The position numbers and the translations under genes are program-made. Positions 10,816 through 21,348 of a stretch of DNA of 64,000 nucleotides are shown in pieces. Below the pieces are notes generated by a model. That model was not told the DNA's origin, searched no databases, and saw only the letters and a list, made by a program, of their open reading frames with translations. Numbering within the stretch: position 1 is the stretch's first letter; every line of letters begins with the position of its first letter. The DNA comes from Betaproteobacteria bacterium (GTDB taxonomy: Bacteria; Pseudomonadota; Gammaproteobacteria; Burkholderiales; Rhodocyclaceae), in the NCBI GenBank assembly GCA_020621405.1, contig JAHRYN010000006.1:30768-94767 (forward strand), read 5' to 3'.

Positions 10816-12063
10816 TCAGAACACGTACTGCAGCGACATCGACACGCTGCGCACGCGGTACTGGTAGAACTGCACATTGGAATCCCGCTCGTCGTAGCGG
10901 GCTTCGGCGTTTGCGGACAGGTTGCGCAGGATGCTCCAGGTCGCGCCCAGGCTGTAGGTCGCCAGATCTTCCTGTCGTGGCGTGGCACTGATGCCGAACA
11001 GCGCGAGCGTGGCAGGACTGAGGCCCGACAGGATGGTCGAGCCCTGCGCATCGCGTGATACCCACTTCGCGAGACCATCGAAACGCAGTTTGGAGGTCGG
11101 CTGCCAGACCGGTGCGATGCTGTAGGTCGTGGTGCGGAAATAACTCGTGATGAAATCGTCGAGCGGACTGATCTGCCGCTCGGCCTTGAAGGTGACGCCG
11201 GTATGGCCGGTCGGCTGCCACTCCCAGCTCAGGCGCCCATACACGTCGTCGTAGTCGCGGTCCGGACGGTCATCGTGATCGCGGCTGGACTGACCGATTG
11301 CTGCGGACAATCGGGAATGCCCCACCGGTTGCCAGCTGATTCGCGCCTCGACGTCCTGTTGCGTATAGGAATTCGATGCACCAAGACCCGGCAGACGCTT
11401 CGGAAGGTTGCCATCCACGTTACGGCCAAGCAGTTCGAACGTGGTGCCGCCCCGTGTCGTGTAACGTACGCCGGCCTCCAGCCTGTCGAGATCGAGGTCG
11501 TTCGGTTCGCGCACCTTTGTGCTGTTGCGCTGCGTCTCATGACCCGCCGAGCCAAAAAGGGTCCAATAGGTGTCGATTTTGTAGGCGGCGTCGAATCGCG
11601 CAGCGTTTACATCAATCAGATTCTGTACCAGCTGGGTGGACCGGAAATCGCCGAAACCCGCCAGATAGCGACGGTTCGTGTAGCTGAGCTTGCCGGTAAG
11701 GTCGTTGCCGAGCACCCACTGCCAGCCGGCAGCCAGATTGTGGCCGTCGTAGTCCAGGTCGCCCAGCTTGTTGTAGCGGACCACGGACTGCGTCGCACTG
11801 GCGGTCAGCTTCTGGCGTCCGACCATCTTGTCGAAATTCAGTCCGACGTTGGCGATCCAGCTCGAGTCGGCGCGCGGCGCCTTCGGACCGAAAGCGGTCG
11901 GCTTGGCGCCATCAGGCAGATAGAACACATTGTCGAGGTATTGCCAGTTGACGGAGGTCACGAGGTTCAGGGCATCGTCCTCGTCGGCGTGCGCCACCAT
12001 CGGTACCAGCAGCCCCAGCAGCAACCATCGGATGCGCAGTCGGGTTGAAATGTTATTGTTCAT
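10816..12063 (-). CDS. epsL: Exosortase-associated outer membrane beta-barrel EpsL
   Basis: A 415-residue outer membrane protein of the EpsL family linked to B-type exosortase loci. The start at 12063 (MNNNISTRLRI) gives a signal peptide ending LLVPMVAHADED. The mature part is a run of alternating amphipathic strands with many aromatic girdle residues and ends in the outer membrane signature LQYVF. It probably takes part in polymer passage across the outer membrane. It lies divergent from the phosphoglycosyl transferase gene at 12218, about 4.4 kb away from the epsDEFG-xrtB block. An upstream in-frame ATG at 12168 was rejected because it would put a basic non-coding-like extension before the signal peptide. 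Confidence 0.88.
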   Translation of the reverse strand: MNNNISTRLRIRWLLLGLLVPMVAHADEDDALNLVTSVNWQYLDNVFYLPDGAKPTAFGPKAPRADSSWIANVGLNFDKMVGRQKLTASATQSVVRYNKLGDLDYDGHNLAAGWQWVLGNDLTGKLSYTNRRYLAGFGDFRSTQLVQNLIDVNAARFDAAYKIDTYWTLFGSAGHETQRNSTKVREPNDLDLDRLEAGVRYTTRGGTTFELLGRNVDGNLPKRLPGLGASNSYTQQDVEARISWQPVGHSRLSAAIGQSSRDHDDRPDRDYDDVYGRLSWEWQPTGHTGVTFKAERQISPLDDFITSYFRTTTYSIAPVWQPTSKLRFDGLAKWVSRDAQGSTILSGLSPATLALFGISATPRQEDLATYSLGATWSILRNLSANAEARYDERDSNVQFYQYRVRSVSMSLQYVF

Positions 12064-12217
12064 TGCGCAAAAGTATGGACGCAAGCTGTGACGCTTTTCT
12101 TTCCTGCAAGCAAATCGTAAAAATCGGAAAAACCCCTTCCGGTATTCTATCCGGCGTATTGCCAGCATTTTTCGCCAGCTTTTTCATTCTCGTTGAATTT
12201 CACCGGCTTCAATATCG

Positions 12218-13612
12218 ATGCTCGCCAAGTTTGAGCGTAACACTTCCGTATTGCGGGCACCGCTAAGTCTTCCCGGAATGGTCGAGATGTTCCTCGATCC
12301 GTTCTCGCTCATCCTTTCGCTGATCGGCTGTGCGCTCTATTTCGACGACACGGTCGATGCGCGCTACGTCGTGCTGTCGCTGGTCGTGTTCTCGCTGTCC
12401 TTCCCCGGATCCTCGCTGCTCAGCATGCGACCGCGCCGGGTGGTACGGCAGACCGTGATCAACTGGCTGCTGATCGCCTTCATCCTGCTGTTTTTCGGCT
12501 ATGCCAGCCAGTACATCGGCAATTTTCCATCCGAAGTTGTGCTTGCATGGCTTGTCGCGGCCCCGGTCACGCAACTGGTGGCCCATTTCAGCGCGCGTGC
12601 CTATCTGCGCCGGGCGGCCGCGCAGGAGGAAAACCAGACCCGCGTCATCGTCGTCGGCTGCAACGAGATCGGCGTTCGGCTGGCCGATCAGTTCGACGGC
12701 AACCCCTTCCTCGGCGTGCGCTGCATCGGCTACTTCGATGACCGTTCGCCGGAACGCATCACGCAGCTGAACAATCGCCCGCTGCTGGGCCGGCTCAAGG
12801 ATCTTGCGGCCTACGTCAAGGCCAACCGGGTGGACCAGATCTATCTGGCGTTGCCGATGGCCAGCCAGCCACGCATCCTTTCGCTGCTGGACGACCTGAA
12901 GGACACCACCGCCAGCGTCTTCTTCGCACCGGACATTTTCGTGACCGACCTGATCCAGGGGCGCATGGACTACGTCGCCGGCGTGCCCGTCGTCGCGGTG
13001 TGCGATACCCCCTTCACCGGCATCAACGGCGTGGTCAAGCGCATCACGGACATCGTGCTGTCGATCGCGATACTGCTGCTCATTTCGCCCGTGCTGCTGG
13101 CCATCGTGATCGGCGTGAAGATGACGTCGCCCGGCCCGGTGCTGTTCCGGCAGCGGCGTTACGGTCTCGACGGGAAGGAAATCGTGGTCTACAAGTTCCG
13201 TTCGATGACCGTGCAGGAAGACGGCGGCGTCGTGCGCCAGGCTACGCGCAACGACCAGCGCATCACCCGGTTCGGCGGCTTCCTGCGCCGCAGCTCACTC
13301 GACGAACTGCCTCAGTTCATCAACGTGCTGCAGGGCCGCATGAGCATCGTCGGTCCGCGGCCGCACGCGGTTGCGCACAACGAAACCTACCGCAAGCTGA
13401 TCAAGGGTTACATGGTCCGGCACAAGGTGAAGCCGGGTATCACCGGCTGGGCCCAGGTCAATGGCTACCGCGGCGAAACCGAGACAGTCGACAAGATGCA
13501 GAAGCGCATCGAGTTCGACCTCGAATACCTGCGCAACTGGTCGATCGGTCTGGATCTGTGGATCATCGTCAAGACGATTGCGGTGGTGTTCAGAGACCGC
13601 AATGCGTATTGA
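12218..13612 (+). CDS. Undecaprenyl-phosphate glycosyl-1-phosphate transferase (EpsB/WcaJ type)
   Basis: A 464-residue polyisoprenyl-phosphate hexose-1-phosphate transferase that starts a repeat unit on the lipid carrier. The N-terminal half has four to five hydrophobic segments and a Rossmann-like region (RVIVVGCNEIGVRLADQF). After another helix (ILLLISPVLLAIVIGVKM) comes the catalytic domain with GPVLFRQRRYGLDGKE, VYKFRSMTV, RRSSLDELPQF, VGPRPHAVAHN and PGITGWAQVNGYRGET. This is the first committed step of the exopolysaccharide pathway whose export genes are at 2333-6430 and 10816. Polymerase and later glycosyltransferase genes are not in the window. Confidence 0.93.
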   Translation: MLAKFERNTSVLRAPLSLPGMVEMFLDPFSLILSLIGCALYFDDTVDARYVVLSLVVFSLSFPGSSLLSMRPRRVVRQTVINWLLIAFILLFFGYASQYIGNFPSEVVLAWLVAAPVTQLVAHFSARAYLRRAAAQEENQTRVIVVGCNEIGVRLADQFDGNPFLGVRCIGYFDDRSPERITQLNNRPLLGRLKDLAAYVKANRVDQIYLALPMASQPRILSLLDDLKDTTASVFFAPDIFVTDLIQGRMDYVAGVPVVAVCDTPFTGINGVVKRITDIVLSIAILLLISPVLLAIVIGVKMTSPGPVLFRQRRYGLDGKEIVVYKFRSMTVQEDGGVVRQATRNDQRITRFGGFLRRSSLDELPQFINVLQGRMSIVGPRPHAVAHNETYRKLIKGYMVRHKVKPGITGWAQVNGYRGETETVDKMQKRIEFDLEYLRNWSIGLDLWIIVKTIAVVFRDRNAY

Positions 13613-13616
13613 CGCG

Positions 13617-13970
13617 ATGAAACATCACCCTGCCGTACCCTGGCTTGCCGCGCTGGTGGCCGTATCGATGACGGCCGGTTTGCTCAGGCTCGGCGAAACA
13701 TCCCTCGCCGTAGGCCTGATTCCCAGCCCATGGGACAAGCTTGCGCATGCACTGACCTTCGGCACGATCGCGCTGTCCCTGTGGCTGGCGGTACGCCAGC
13801 GCTGGCTCGGCGCCTGCGCTGGCGCCGCTTTTGCGATCGCCGTCTACGACGAATGGCGACAGCTGTATCTGCCGGGACGGGAAGCCGATCTGCTGGACCT
13901 TCTGGCCAACACCGTCGGCATCGTGCTGGCTGCGGTACTGGCAAATCGTTTGCGGACGGCTCTGCGATGA
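13617..13970 (+). CDS. VanZ-like membrane protein
   Basis: A 117-residue protein with three to four hydrophobic helices and the VanZ-family elements WDKLAHALTFGTIAL (about residues 36-50) and AIAVYDEWRQLYLPGREADLLDLLANTVG (split motif E-x-x-Q and D-x-x-x-N). Related proteins are frequent near exosortase loci but their role is not established. The ATG at 13617 was preferred; an in-frame ATG at 13602 would overlap the end of the transferase gene. It overlaps the next gene by four bases. Confidence 0.8.
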   Translation: MKHHPAVPWLAALVAVSMTAGLLRLGETSLAVGLIPSPWDKLAHALTFGTIALSLWLAVRQRWLGACAGAAFAIAVYDEWRQLYLPGREADLLDLLANTVGIVLAAVLANRLRTALR

Positions 13971-14617
13971 AGTGCCTGCTGTTTCTGATGCTGTCGTCGA
14001 TCTGGTGCGCCGGCGCACAGGGCAGCGATGACGCCGACTACCGGCTGCAGCTGGACGAAGATGCGTCCTATCGGCTGTATCAGCCGGAGGCGCCGCGCAT
14101 TTCCGACTACGCACGGCGACAGGCGCGACGCGCAGCGCTCGGTGCCCTGCCCTTCGCCACACAGATCGAGCAGGCAGCGGAAGCCGGCGGCATCGAACCG
14201 GAGCTGCTGCACGCGGTGGTGGATGCGGAGTCCGCCTACAACGCCCGTGCCGTGTCGCCCAGGGGCGCACTCGGGCTGGCCCAGCTGATGCCGGAAACCG
14301 CACGTGACTACGGTGTCGCCGATGCCTTCAGGCCGGCAGACAACCTGCGCGCAAGCGCCAGGCACCTGCGCAGCCTGCTGGACCGTTTCGGCAGGCTCGA
14401 TCTCGTGCTGTCCGCGTACAACGCGGGCGCCGGCACCGTGAAGAAATATGGCGGTGTGCCGCCCTACCCGGAAACCCGTGCCTACGTGCCGCGCGTTTCT
14501 GACCGCTACGAAGCCCTGAAAAAGCTGTCGACGCCGGTCGCACCACCTCTTCCCGCAAGCCCTTACAGGTTGCGCGCCGACAGCACCGAGACGCGGCTCG
14601 TCCAGTCCGGCCTCTGA
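13967..14617 (+). CDS. Lytic transglycosylase (SLT domain)
   Basis: A 216-residue secreted protein with a signal peptide (MKCLLFLMLSSIWCAGAQG). The SLT/goose-lysozyme domain runs from about residue 60 to 180: LLHAVVDAESAYNARAVS carries the catalytic Glu, followed by GALGLAQLMPETARDYGV and YNAGAGTVKKYGGVPPYPET. Such enzymes cleave peptidoglycan glycan strands to 1,6-anhydro products and make room for envelope machines. Its ATG overlaps the VanZ-like stop and its stop overlaps the next start (TGATG). Confidence 0.9.
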   Translation: MKCLLFLMLSSIWCAGAQGSDDADYRLQLDEDASYRLYQPEAPRISDYARRQARRAALGALPFATQIEQAAEAGGIEPELLHAVVDAESAYNARAVSPRGALGLAQLMPETARDYGVADAFRPADNLRASARHLRSLLDRFGRLDLVLSAYNAGAGTVKKYGGVPPYPETRAYVPRVSDRYEALKKLSTPVAPPLPASPYRLRADSTETRLVQSGL

Positions 14618-15876
14618 TGCAGCAATCGCCTCCCGACGGCTGCCGGCCGGTACCGGTACGCGCCGCCATCATCGGCGGCGGACCGGCCGGTCTGATGGCT
14701 GCAGAGCAGCTGTCCGCAGCCGGCATCACGGTAGACCTGTACGACGGCAAGGCCTCGGTCGGCCGCAAGTTCCTGTTGGCCGGCAAGGGCGGCCTGAATC
14801 TCACGCACAGCGAGCCGCATGCGCAGTTCGTGCAGCGCTACCGCGAACGCAGTGATCAGGTCGGTCGCTGGCTGGCCGACTGGAGCGCCGACAGCCTGCG
14901 CGAGTGGGCCGCCGGACTCGGCGTCGACACCTTCATCGGCAGTTCGGGACGCGTGTTTCCTACCGACATGAAGGCAGCACCGCTGTTGCGCGCCTGGCTG
15001 ACCAGACTGCGCGCACGCGGCGTCCGCTTTCACATGCACCACCGATGGACCGGCTGGGACGACGAAGGTTGTCTCCGCTTTGCCACTCCGCATGGCGAGA
15101 CGGCCATCAGTGCTGAAGTCACCTTGCTGGCGCTCGGTGGCGCCAGCTGGCCGCAGCTTGGATCGGATGGGAAATGGGTTGAGCACCTGCAGTCAAGGGG
15201 TGTTCCGGTGTCTGCGCTGAGAGCCGCCAACTGCGGCTTCGATGTCGCGTGGAGCCGGCATTTCGCCGAGCGCCATGCCGGCGCGCCGCTGAAGAACGTG
15301 CGGATCGCATTCCGGGACGTCGCCGGCCATGCCGTCGAACGCACCGGCGAATGCCTGGTCAGCGCAAACGGTCTGGAAGGCAGCCTGATATACGCGCTGT
15401 CGGCACCGCTGCGTGAGCTGATCGAACGCAAAGGTCACGCCGACATCAGCCTCGACCTGCTGCCGGCGCACGATCCGGCGAAGGTGATGGCCGAAGCGGC
15501 CCACCCGCGCGGCGCACGTTCGCTGTCATCGCACCTGGCAGGGCGGCTCGGCGTGTCCGGCGCCCGTGCCGGATTGCTGTACGAAGTGCTGGACAAGGCC
15601 GCAATGGCCGATCCGACGCGCATTGCTGCCACGCTGAAGGCGCTGCCGCTGCGCCTGCTGGCCACCCGTCCGGTGGCCGAAGCGATCAGCACCGCGGGCG
15701 GCGTGCGCTTCGATGCGCTGGACGAACACCTGATGCTGAACGCACTGCCCGGCGTGTTCTGCGCCGGCGAAATGGTGGACTGGGAAGCACCGACCGGCGG
15801 CTATCTGCTGACCGCCGCCATGGCCGGCGGCCGCGTCGCGGCGGCCGGCATGCTGGCGCGCCTTCAGGCGGAGTGA
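14617..15876 (+). CDS. NAD(P)/FAD-dependent flavoprotein (HI0933/TIGR03862 family)
   Basis: A 419-residue flavoprotein with an N-terminal FAD-binding dinucleotide fold ([17 protein letters not shown], about residues 16-32) and the family segment [20 protein letters not shown]. Near the C-terminus [25 protein letters not shown] completes the FAD site. The physiological substrate of this family branch is unknown. The 3' end overlaps the convergent fbp gene by 13 bp. Confidence 0.85.
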   Translation: MQQSPPDGCRPVPVRAAIIGGGPAGLMAAEQLSAAGITVDLYDGKASVGRKFLLAGKGGLNLTHSEPHAQFVQRYRERSDQVGRWLADWSADSLREWAAGLGVDTFIGSSGRVFPTDMKAAPLLRAWLTRLRARGVRFHMHHRWTGWDDEGCLRFATPHGETAISAEVTLLALGGASWPQLGSDGKWVEHLQSRGVPVSALRAANCGFDVAWSRHFAERHAGAPLKNVRIAFRDVAGHAVERTGECLVSANGLEGSLIYALSAPLRELIERKGHADISLDLLPAHDPAKVMAEAAHPRGARSLSSHLAGRLGVSGARAGLLYEVLDKAAMADPTRIAATLKALPLRLLATRPVAEAISTAGGVRFDALDEHLMLNALPGVFCAGEMVDWEAPTGGYLLTAAMAGGRVAAAGMLARLQAE

Positions 15877-16877
15877 TAGGCGAGCACGCGCTCGACTTCG
15901 TTCTTCGACCCAAGGATGACCGGCACGCGCTGGTGCAGCTTTTCCGGCTGCACATCCAGAATGCGCTGATAACCCGTGGTCGCGGCACCGCCCGCCTGCT
16001 CGATCAGCATGGCCATCGGATTGGCTTCGTACATCAGGCGCAGCTTGCCCGGCTTGGTCGGGTCCTTGGTGTCCTTCGGATACAGGAAGATGCCGCCGCG
16101 GGTCAATATGCGATGCACGTCGGCGACCATCGAGCCGACCCAGCGCATGTTGAAATCCTTGCCGCGCGGACCGCCCTTGCCCTCGACCAGCTCGTCGATG
16201 TAGCGCTTCACCGGCGCTTCCCACCAGCGCGCGTTCGATGCGTTGATCGCGAATTCCTTGGTGTCCTCCGGAATGCGCATGTTTTCCGAGGTCATCACGA
16301 AACTGCCGGTTTCGCGGTCCAGCGTGAAGGCATGCACGCCTTCGCCCAGCGTCAGCACGAACTGGGTCGCCGAACCGTAGACTGCATAGCCGGCCACCAG
16401 TTGCTGGCAGCCCGGCTGCAGGAAGGCGCGCTCATCGACCGCTGCCGCACCGCCGTTGGCGAATTCGGGGCAGCGCAGCACGGAAAAGATGGTGCCGGTG
16501 GAAATATTGACGTCGATGTTCGACGAACCGTCCAGCGGATCGAACAGCAGCAGGTATTCACCCTTCGGATAGCGGTTCGGGATCTGGTGCGGCAAATCCA
16601 TCTCTTCCGACGCCATCGCCGCCAGATGGCCACCCCACTCGTTGGCTTCGAGCAGGATTTCATTGGCGATCACGTCGAGCTTCTTCTGCACCTCGCCCTG
16701 AACGTTCTCCGCACCGGCCTCGCCGAGGGAGTTGGTCAGGCCACCCTTGCCCACCGCATTGCCGATGGCCTTGACCGCCCGGGCAACGACTTCGACCAGA
16801 AAGCGCAGTTCGGCGCTGATGCGTTCGCCGTTTCGCTGTTGCTGGATCAGGAACTGGCTCAGGGTGATGCGGGACAT
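15864..16877 (-). CDS. fbp: Class I fructose-1,6-bisphosphatase
   Basis: Fbp hydrolyses fructose 1,6-bisphosphate in gluconeogenesis and in one-carbon assimilation cycles. The 337-residue protein has [23 protein letters not shown] (metal-binding core, about residues 112-130), GGIFLYPKD and [18 protein letters not shown], all class I signatures. Start at 16877 ([10 protein letters not shown]) matches the family; an upstream ATG at 16949 lies in sequence without coding character. It is divergent from dadA across 167 bp and overlaps the convergent flavoprotein gene at its 3' end. Confidence 0.95.
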   Translation of the reverse strand: MSRITLSQFLIQQQRNGERISAELRFLVEVVARAVKAIGNAVGKGGLTNSLGEAGAENVQGEVQKKLDVIANEILLEANEWGGHLAAMASEEMDLPHQIPNRYPKGEYLLLFDPLDGSSNIDVNISTGTIFSVLRCPEFANGGAAAVDERAFLQPGCQQLVAGYAVYGSATQFVLTLGEGVHAFTLDRETGSFVMTSENMRIPEDTKEFAINASNARWWEAPVKRYIDELVEGKGGPRGKDFNMRWVGSMVADVHRILTRGGIFLYPKDTKDPTKPGKLRLMYEANPMAMLIEQAGGAATTGYQRILDVQPEKLHQRVPVILGSKNEVERVLAYHSA

Positions 16878-17044
16878 TGAATGCAACTCCTTGTTGGCGG
16901 AAAATGCATTATCGTGCACAGCACAATCAAGGGCGTCGCAGAATTTCACGCCTGCGTGGAATCTGCAGTCGCCGGAAACAATTCCAACCGGGAACCCCGG
17001 ACTGAAAAACCGGTCCCGAGTGCGTCCTCCAAAACAAGAACCGC

Positions 17045-18304
17045 ATGCACATCCTCGTTCTGGGTGCCGGCGTCGTCGGCATCACCTCCGCCTGGTATCT
17101 GCGTCAGGCCGGTCACACCGTATCCGTCGTCGATCGCCAGAGTCTGCCGGCGATGGAAACCAGTTTCGCCAACGGCGGACAGATATCCGTCAGCCACGCG
17201 GGCCCGTGGGCAACGCCGCAGGCACCTCTGATCGGCCTGCGCGGCATGGGCAAATCCAGCGCACCGGTACGCTTCTCGCCGACCGCCAACCACCGCCAGT
17301 GGCGCTGGATGGCAGCCTTCCTGCGCGAATGCACGCCCGGGCGCGTGCGGGCGAACACGGACATCCTGTCGCGGCTTGCAGTCAGCAGCCACGCGGAACT
17401 GCAGATGCTCCGACGTGCGTTGCAACTGGACTACGAACATTCGGAAAGCGGCATCCTTCACGTGTTCTCCAGCAAGCGCGAGTTCGAGCGCGCGCAGGCC
17501 CGGGCACGGACGCTGCAGGTGCACGGCATCCGCATGGAAACCTGCGATGTCGCACGCTGCATTGAAATCGAACCGGCGCTGGCGACCAGCCGCCGCCAGA
17601 TCGTGGGCGGACTGCACGCGCCCAACGACGAAACCGGCGACGCCTGCGGCTTCACCCGAGCGCTGGCAACGGCCTGCGCCGACGCCGGCGTGACCTTCCA
17701 TTTCGACACCACGGTCGACAGTCTCGATATCCACAACAGCACGGTGCGCGGCGTCGCGGTACGCGATGAACGCGGGGTGCGCGGACTGCTGCGTGCCGAT
17801 CAGGTGGTCTGCGCGATGGGCACGCACACGCGCCGGCTGGTCGAACAGCACGGACCGCGCCCGGCGCTGTATCCGATCAAGGGATACTCGATCAGCTTTC
17901 CGGCCGGACCGAAAGCACCGAATGTCAGCGTCACCGACGAAGAGCACCGCATCGTGATGTCCAGGCTGGGCGGCACCATGCGGGTCGCCGGCATGGCGGA
18001 ACTGGGCGGACAGACGATCACGATCGAACCGGAACGCGTGCGTCTGCTGACCGACCTGGCGCAGTCGCTGTGCCCGGACGCCGGAGATTTCAGCAAGGCG
18101 GAACCCTGGGCCGGACTGCGTCCCTGCACCCCGGGCAACGTTCCGCTGATCGGACGCAGCCGGACAAAAGGGCTTTGGTACAACACCGGCCATGGCTCGC
18201 TGGGCTGGACGCTGGCCTGCGGCTCGGCCCGCCTGCTCGTCGACCTGTTCGACAAGGGCAGCTCCGACATCGCCTTCCCCTGGCTGACCGGCAAGCGGCA
18301 CTGA
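17045..18304 (+). CDS. dadA: D-amino acid dehydrogenase small subunit-type flavoprotein
   Basis: A 419-residue FAD enzyme that oxidises D-amino acids (typically D-alanine) to 2-oxo acids and passes electrons to the membrane chain. The dinucleotide fold [20 protein letters not shown] opens the protein and [16 protein letters not shown] (about residues 43-58) is a DadA hallmark; [17 protein letters not shown] and [18 protein letters not shown] close the FAD domain. No alanine racemase gene adjoins it. The length fits the family. Confidence 0.88.
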   Translation: MHILVLGAGVVGITSAWYLRQAGHTVSVVDRQSLPAMETSFANGGQISVSHAGPWATPQAPLIGLRGMGKSSAPVRFSPTANHRQWRWMAAFLRECTPGRVRANTDILSRLAVSSHAELQMLRRALQLDYEHSESGILHVFSSKREFERAQARARTLQVHGIRMETCDVARCIEIEPALATSRRQIVGGLHAPNDETGDACGFTRALATACADAGVTFHFDTTVDSLDIHNSTVRGVAVRDERGVRGLLRADQVVCAMGTHTRRLVEQHGPRPALYPIKGYSISFPAGPKAPNVSVTDEEHRIVMSRLGGTMRVAGMAELGGQTITIEPERVRLLTDLAQSLCPDAGDFSKAEPWAGLRPCTPGNVPLIGRSRTKGLWYNTGHGSLGWTLACGSARLLVDLFDKGSSDIAFPWLTGKRH

Positions 18305-18339
18305 ACGGATGAACTGCGGTGCCCGCGGCCGGGCACCGG

Positions 18340-19206
18340 TCAGGCCGGGTTCTCGAGTACGGTGAGCAGCGCCGACGTGTCCTTCATGGCGCCGCCCTGC
18401 GCCATCAATGCATTGAGCTGCTGCCACACTGATGCCGACAGCGGCATCGCCAGCCCCAGTCCGGCCGCCTCGGCCAGCACGATGCCCATGTCCTTGTGAT
18501 GCAGCCGCGCCTGCACGCCGGCCGCGAAGTCGCGGCTTGCCATGCGCCCACCGAACAGCTCCAGCGCGCGCGAGCCGGCCGAACCATGCGACATCGCCTC
18601 GCGCACACAGCCGAAATCCACGCCATTGGCCTGAGCCAGCCGCGCGGCCTCGGCCGCCGCCTCGATGAAGGCGCACAGGATCAACTGGTTGCAGGCCTTG
18701 GTCACCTGCCCGGCACCACTCGGTCCGACATGCACCAGCGTGCGCCCGACCGCGGCAAGCAGCGGCCGCATGCGTTCGAACACCGCCGCATCGCCGCCGG
18801 CCATGATGGACAGCGTCGCCTCGATCGCGCCGCGCTCGCCGCCGGACACCGGCGCATCCAGCATGTCGATGCCGCGCGCGGCAAGCTCACACGCGATGTC
18901 GCGCGCGGCGGACGGTGCGATGGTGCTGTGGTCGATGAACACGCAGCCCGGCGGCGCACCTTCGATCACGCCGCCCGGCCCCAGCGCGACGGCGCGCACG
19001 TCGTCGCCACCGGTCACCACGCACATCACCGCGTCGGCACCGCGTGCGCAATCTGCCGGCGAATCCGCCGGCCGCGCACCGAGTTCGAGCAGCGGCTGCA
19101 TCGAGGCGGCGCGGCGCGCCCATACCGTCACTTCATGTCCGGCACGCAGCAGGTTGCTGGCCATGGCGCGTCCCATCACGCCCAGGCCGATGAAACCGAC
19201 CTTCAT
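18340..19206 (-). CDS. NAD(P)-dependent 3-hydroxyacid dehydrogenase (HIBADH family), paralog 1
   Basis: A 288-residue beta-hydroxyacid dehydrogenase. GFIGLGVMGRAMASNLLRAGH is the NAD(P)-binding fold, DAPVSGGERGAIEATLSIMAGG is the substrate-binding signature, and GAGQVTKACNQL carries the catalytic Lys. It overlaps its upstream neighbour by four bases and shares its whole layout, pointing to a tandem duplication. The substrate (3-hydroxyisobutyrate, tartronate semialdehyde, succinic semialdehyde or similar) cannot be set from sequence. Confidence 0.85.
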   Translation of the reverse strand: MKVGFIGLGVMGRAMASNLLRAGHEVTVWARRAASMQPLLELGARPADSPADCARGADAVMCVVTGGDDVRAVALGPGGVIEGAPPGCVFIDHSTIAPSAARDIACELAARGIDMLDAPVSGGERGAIEATLSIMAGGDAAVFERMRPLLAAVGRTLVHVGPSGAGQVTKACNQLILCAFIEAAAEAARLAQANGVDFGCVREAMSHGSAGSRALELFGGRMASRDFAAGVQARLHHKDMGIVLAEAAGLGLAMPLSASVWQQLNALMAQGGAMKDTSALLTVLENPA

Positions 19207-20093
19207 TTTTCGATGCCGCCCAGGCCTTCGACCACCTTGAGCATGGCGATCGAATCTTCCTCGCCCAGCCCCTGGCCGACCATGGCATTGAGCATCTGTG
19301 CCGCCGCGGCCGACGACGGCAGCGCCAGCCCCATGCGATGTGCCTCGTTCATCACGATGCGCAGATCCTTCTGGTGCATCCAGGACTTGAAGCCGGGCCG
19401 GAAATTGCGGTCCAGCATGCGCTGGCCGTGGTTTTCCAGGATGCGGCTGTAGGCAAAGCCGCCGAGCAGCGCCTCGCGCACGCGCGCCGCGTCGACCCCG
19501 CTCTTTTCGGCGAAGGCGAAGGCTTCGGCCAGCGCCAGCACACCGACGCCAGTGATGATCTGGTTGCAGGCCTTCGCCACCTGACCGGCACCGCTGTCAC
19601 CGACGCGGGTGACGTTCCTGCCCATCAGCCGGAACAGCGGCAGCACACGTTCGAATGCAGCCTGCTCGCCGCCCGCCATGATGGTCAGTGCGGCGTTGAT
19701 GGCACCGACCTCGCCGCCGGACACCGGGGCGTCGATCATCGACACGCCGGCCGCCGCCAGGCGGGCGGCGATCGAGCGCGCCGCCTCGGGTGCGATCGTG
19801 CTCATGTCGACGAAGATCATGCCGCTGCGCCCGGCCGCACCTTCGGCGATGCCACGCGGACCGAGCGCCAGCGCTTCGACGTCGGGCGCATCCGCCACCA
19901 TGGTGAATACCACGTCGACCTCGCGCGCGACATCGGCCGCCGACGCATGCAGCGTGGCAGCAGTGTCGCGGAACGGGTCGAGCGCCTCCGGCCGACGCGC
20001 CCACAGATGCAGGCTGTGCCCGCCGTTCGCCAGATGCTGCGCCATCGGGCGCCCCATCAGGCCCAGACCGATAAAACCGACCTTCACATCCAT
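19203..20093 (-). CDS. 2-hydroxy-3-oxopropionate reductase-like dehydrogenase, paralog 2
   Basis: A 296-residue member of the same family as the gene at 18340, with GFIGLGLMGRPMAQHLANGGH, DAPVSGGEVGAINAALTIMAGG and GAGQVAKACNQI (catalytic Lys). The overall pattern, including the KSWMHQKDLRIVMNEA segment near the C-terminus, resembles tartronate semialdehyde reductases (GlxR/GarR). That would place it in glyoxylate or glycerate metabolism, but other short hydroxyacids are possible. A strong ribosome-binding site (AAGGAG) precedes the ATG at 20093. Confidence 0.82.
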   Translation of the reverse strand: MDVKVGFIGLGLMGRPMAQHLANGGHSLHLWARRPEALDPFRDTAATLHASAADVAREVDVVFTMVADAPDVEALALGPRGIAEGAAGRSGMIFVDMSTIAPEAARSIAARLAAAGVSMIDAPVSGGEVGAINAALTIMAGGEQAAFERVLPLFRLMGRNVTRVGDSGAGQVAKACNQIITGVGVLALAEAFAFAEKSGVDAARVREALLGGFAYSRILENHGQRMLDRNFRPGFKSWMHQKDLRIVMNEAHRMGLALPSSAAAAQMLNAMVGQGLGEEDSIAMLKVVEGLGGIEK

Positions 20094-20203
20094 CTCCTTG
20101 CCTGTTCATCCAACACGCCGCACACCGCAAGCGGTTCGTCCGGCACCACGCGTCCGACTATAACGCAGCGGCCGGCTGTGCCATCGCGGGCATAATCCGC
20201 GTC

Positions 20204-21118
20204 ATGGACTACACCAAACTGATCAAGGAAATCGGCCGCGGCGCCAAGGGATCGCGCGCACTGTCGCGCGAGGATGCACAGGCGCTGTTCGCCGACATGC
20301 TGGATGGACGCGTGCCGCCGCTGCAGCTCGGCGCCATCGTGATGGCGATGCGCATCAAGAGCGAGGCGCTGGACGAACTACTGGGCTTCAAGGCCGCCAT
20401 CGACGATCGTATCGCACACATCGACGCACCGGCCGGACCTCGCACCGTGGTGCTGCCGACCTACAACGGCGCCCGCCGCCGACCCAACCTGATGCCGCTG
20501 CTGGCGCTGATGCTGGCTCGGGAAGGCGTGCCGGTACTGATCCATGGCCATTTCGATTTCGAAACCCGCGCCGACCCCTTCGCGCTGCTCGCCGCACTCG
20601 ATCTCCCGCTCGCCGACAGCCCGGAGCAGGCCGGCAGCCTGCTCGAAAGCCGGCGCATCGCCTGCATCCGGCTGGAAAAGCTGAGTCCGGGTCTGCATGC
20701 ACTGTTGTCGCTGCGCACTGAACTTGGCGTGCGCAACGCAGGACATTCGATGGCGAAGATGATCGATCCTATGCCCGGCCGCAGCGTGCGTGTGGTGTCA
20801 GTCACGCATCCGGAGTATCTGGAGAAGATGGCGCACTTCCTGCGCCTGGATGGCGGCCGCTCGATGCTGCTGCGCGGCACCGAAGGCGAGGTCTACGCCA
20901 ATCCGGCGCGCCGTCCGCAGATGACCGGCTTCGTCGACGACGACGAGAAGGTGCTGTGCGAGGCGGAAGAAGGCGGCGCACTGCTGACCCAGCCGGAAGC
21001 CGGCATCGATGCGGCCAGCAACGCGCAGATCATCTGCGACATGCTGGCCGGACTCATCCCGATACCGGACCCCTTGCGCGCCCAGTACGAGGCTTGCCAG
21101 GCGCTCAGCGCGGCCTGA
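20204..21118 (+). CDS. ybiB: YbiB/TrpD2-family DNA-binding protein
   Basis: A 304-residue protein with the fold of anthranilate phosphoribosyltransferase but of the TrpD2/YbiB branch, which in E. coli binds nucleic acids rather than making tryptophan. The family marks are an N-terminal helical domain (SREDAQALFADMLDGRVPPLQLGAIVMAMRIK, split here as one domain of about 70 residues), the segment RRRPNLMPLLALMLAREGVPVLIHG, and GVRNAGHSMAKMIDPM. It lies directly upstream of the nitrate assimilation operon; a second paralog closes that operon at 30873. Confidence 0.83.
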   Translation: MDYTKLIKEIGRGAKGSRALSREDAQALFADMLDGRVPPLQLGAIVMAMRIKSEALDELLGFKAAIDDRIAHIDAPAGPRTVVLPTYNGARRRPNLMPLLALMLAREGVPVLIHGHFDFETRADPFALLAALDLPLADSPEQAGSLLESRRIACIRLEKLSPGLHALLSLRTELGVRNAGHSMAKMIDPMPGRSVRVVSVTHPEYLEKMAHFLRLDGGRSMLLRGTEGEVYANPARRPQMTGFVDDDEKVLCEAEEGGALLTQPEAGIDAASNAQIICDMLAGLIPIPDPLRAQYEACQALSAA

Positions 21119-21348
21119 CGCCGCGCGGACAACAGACCTGATTCGCGTTCGCCAGCCAGGGTCCGGCGGACGCATGCCCTGTTGTACCGGCAGTCCGAAG
21201 CGTTCGCACCGCCGAACTCGCGCCGGCAGGCTCGGCTCAAGGCGCAACCGTCCTCCTCTCTGCCCGGCGTCCAGCAATTACGCTGTTCCGGCACATCAGC
21301 GTCCGGGCACCGCATCGCGGCCGGGCGTCGGACATCGAGTGCCGCATC

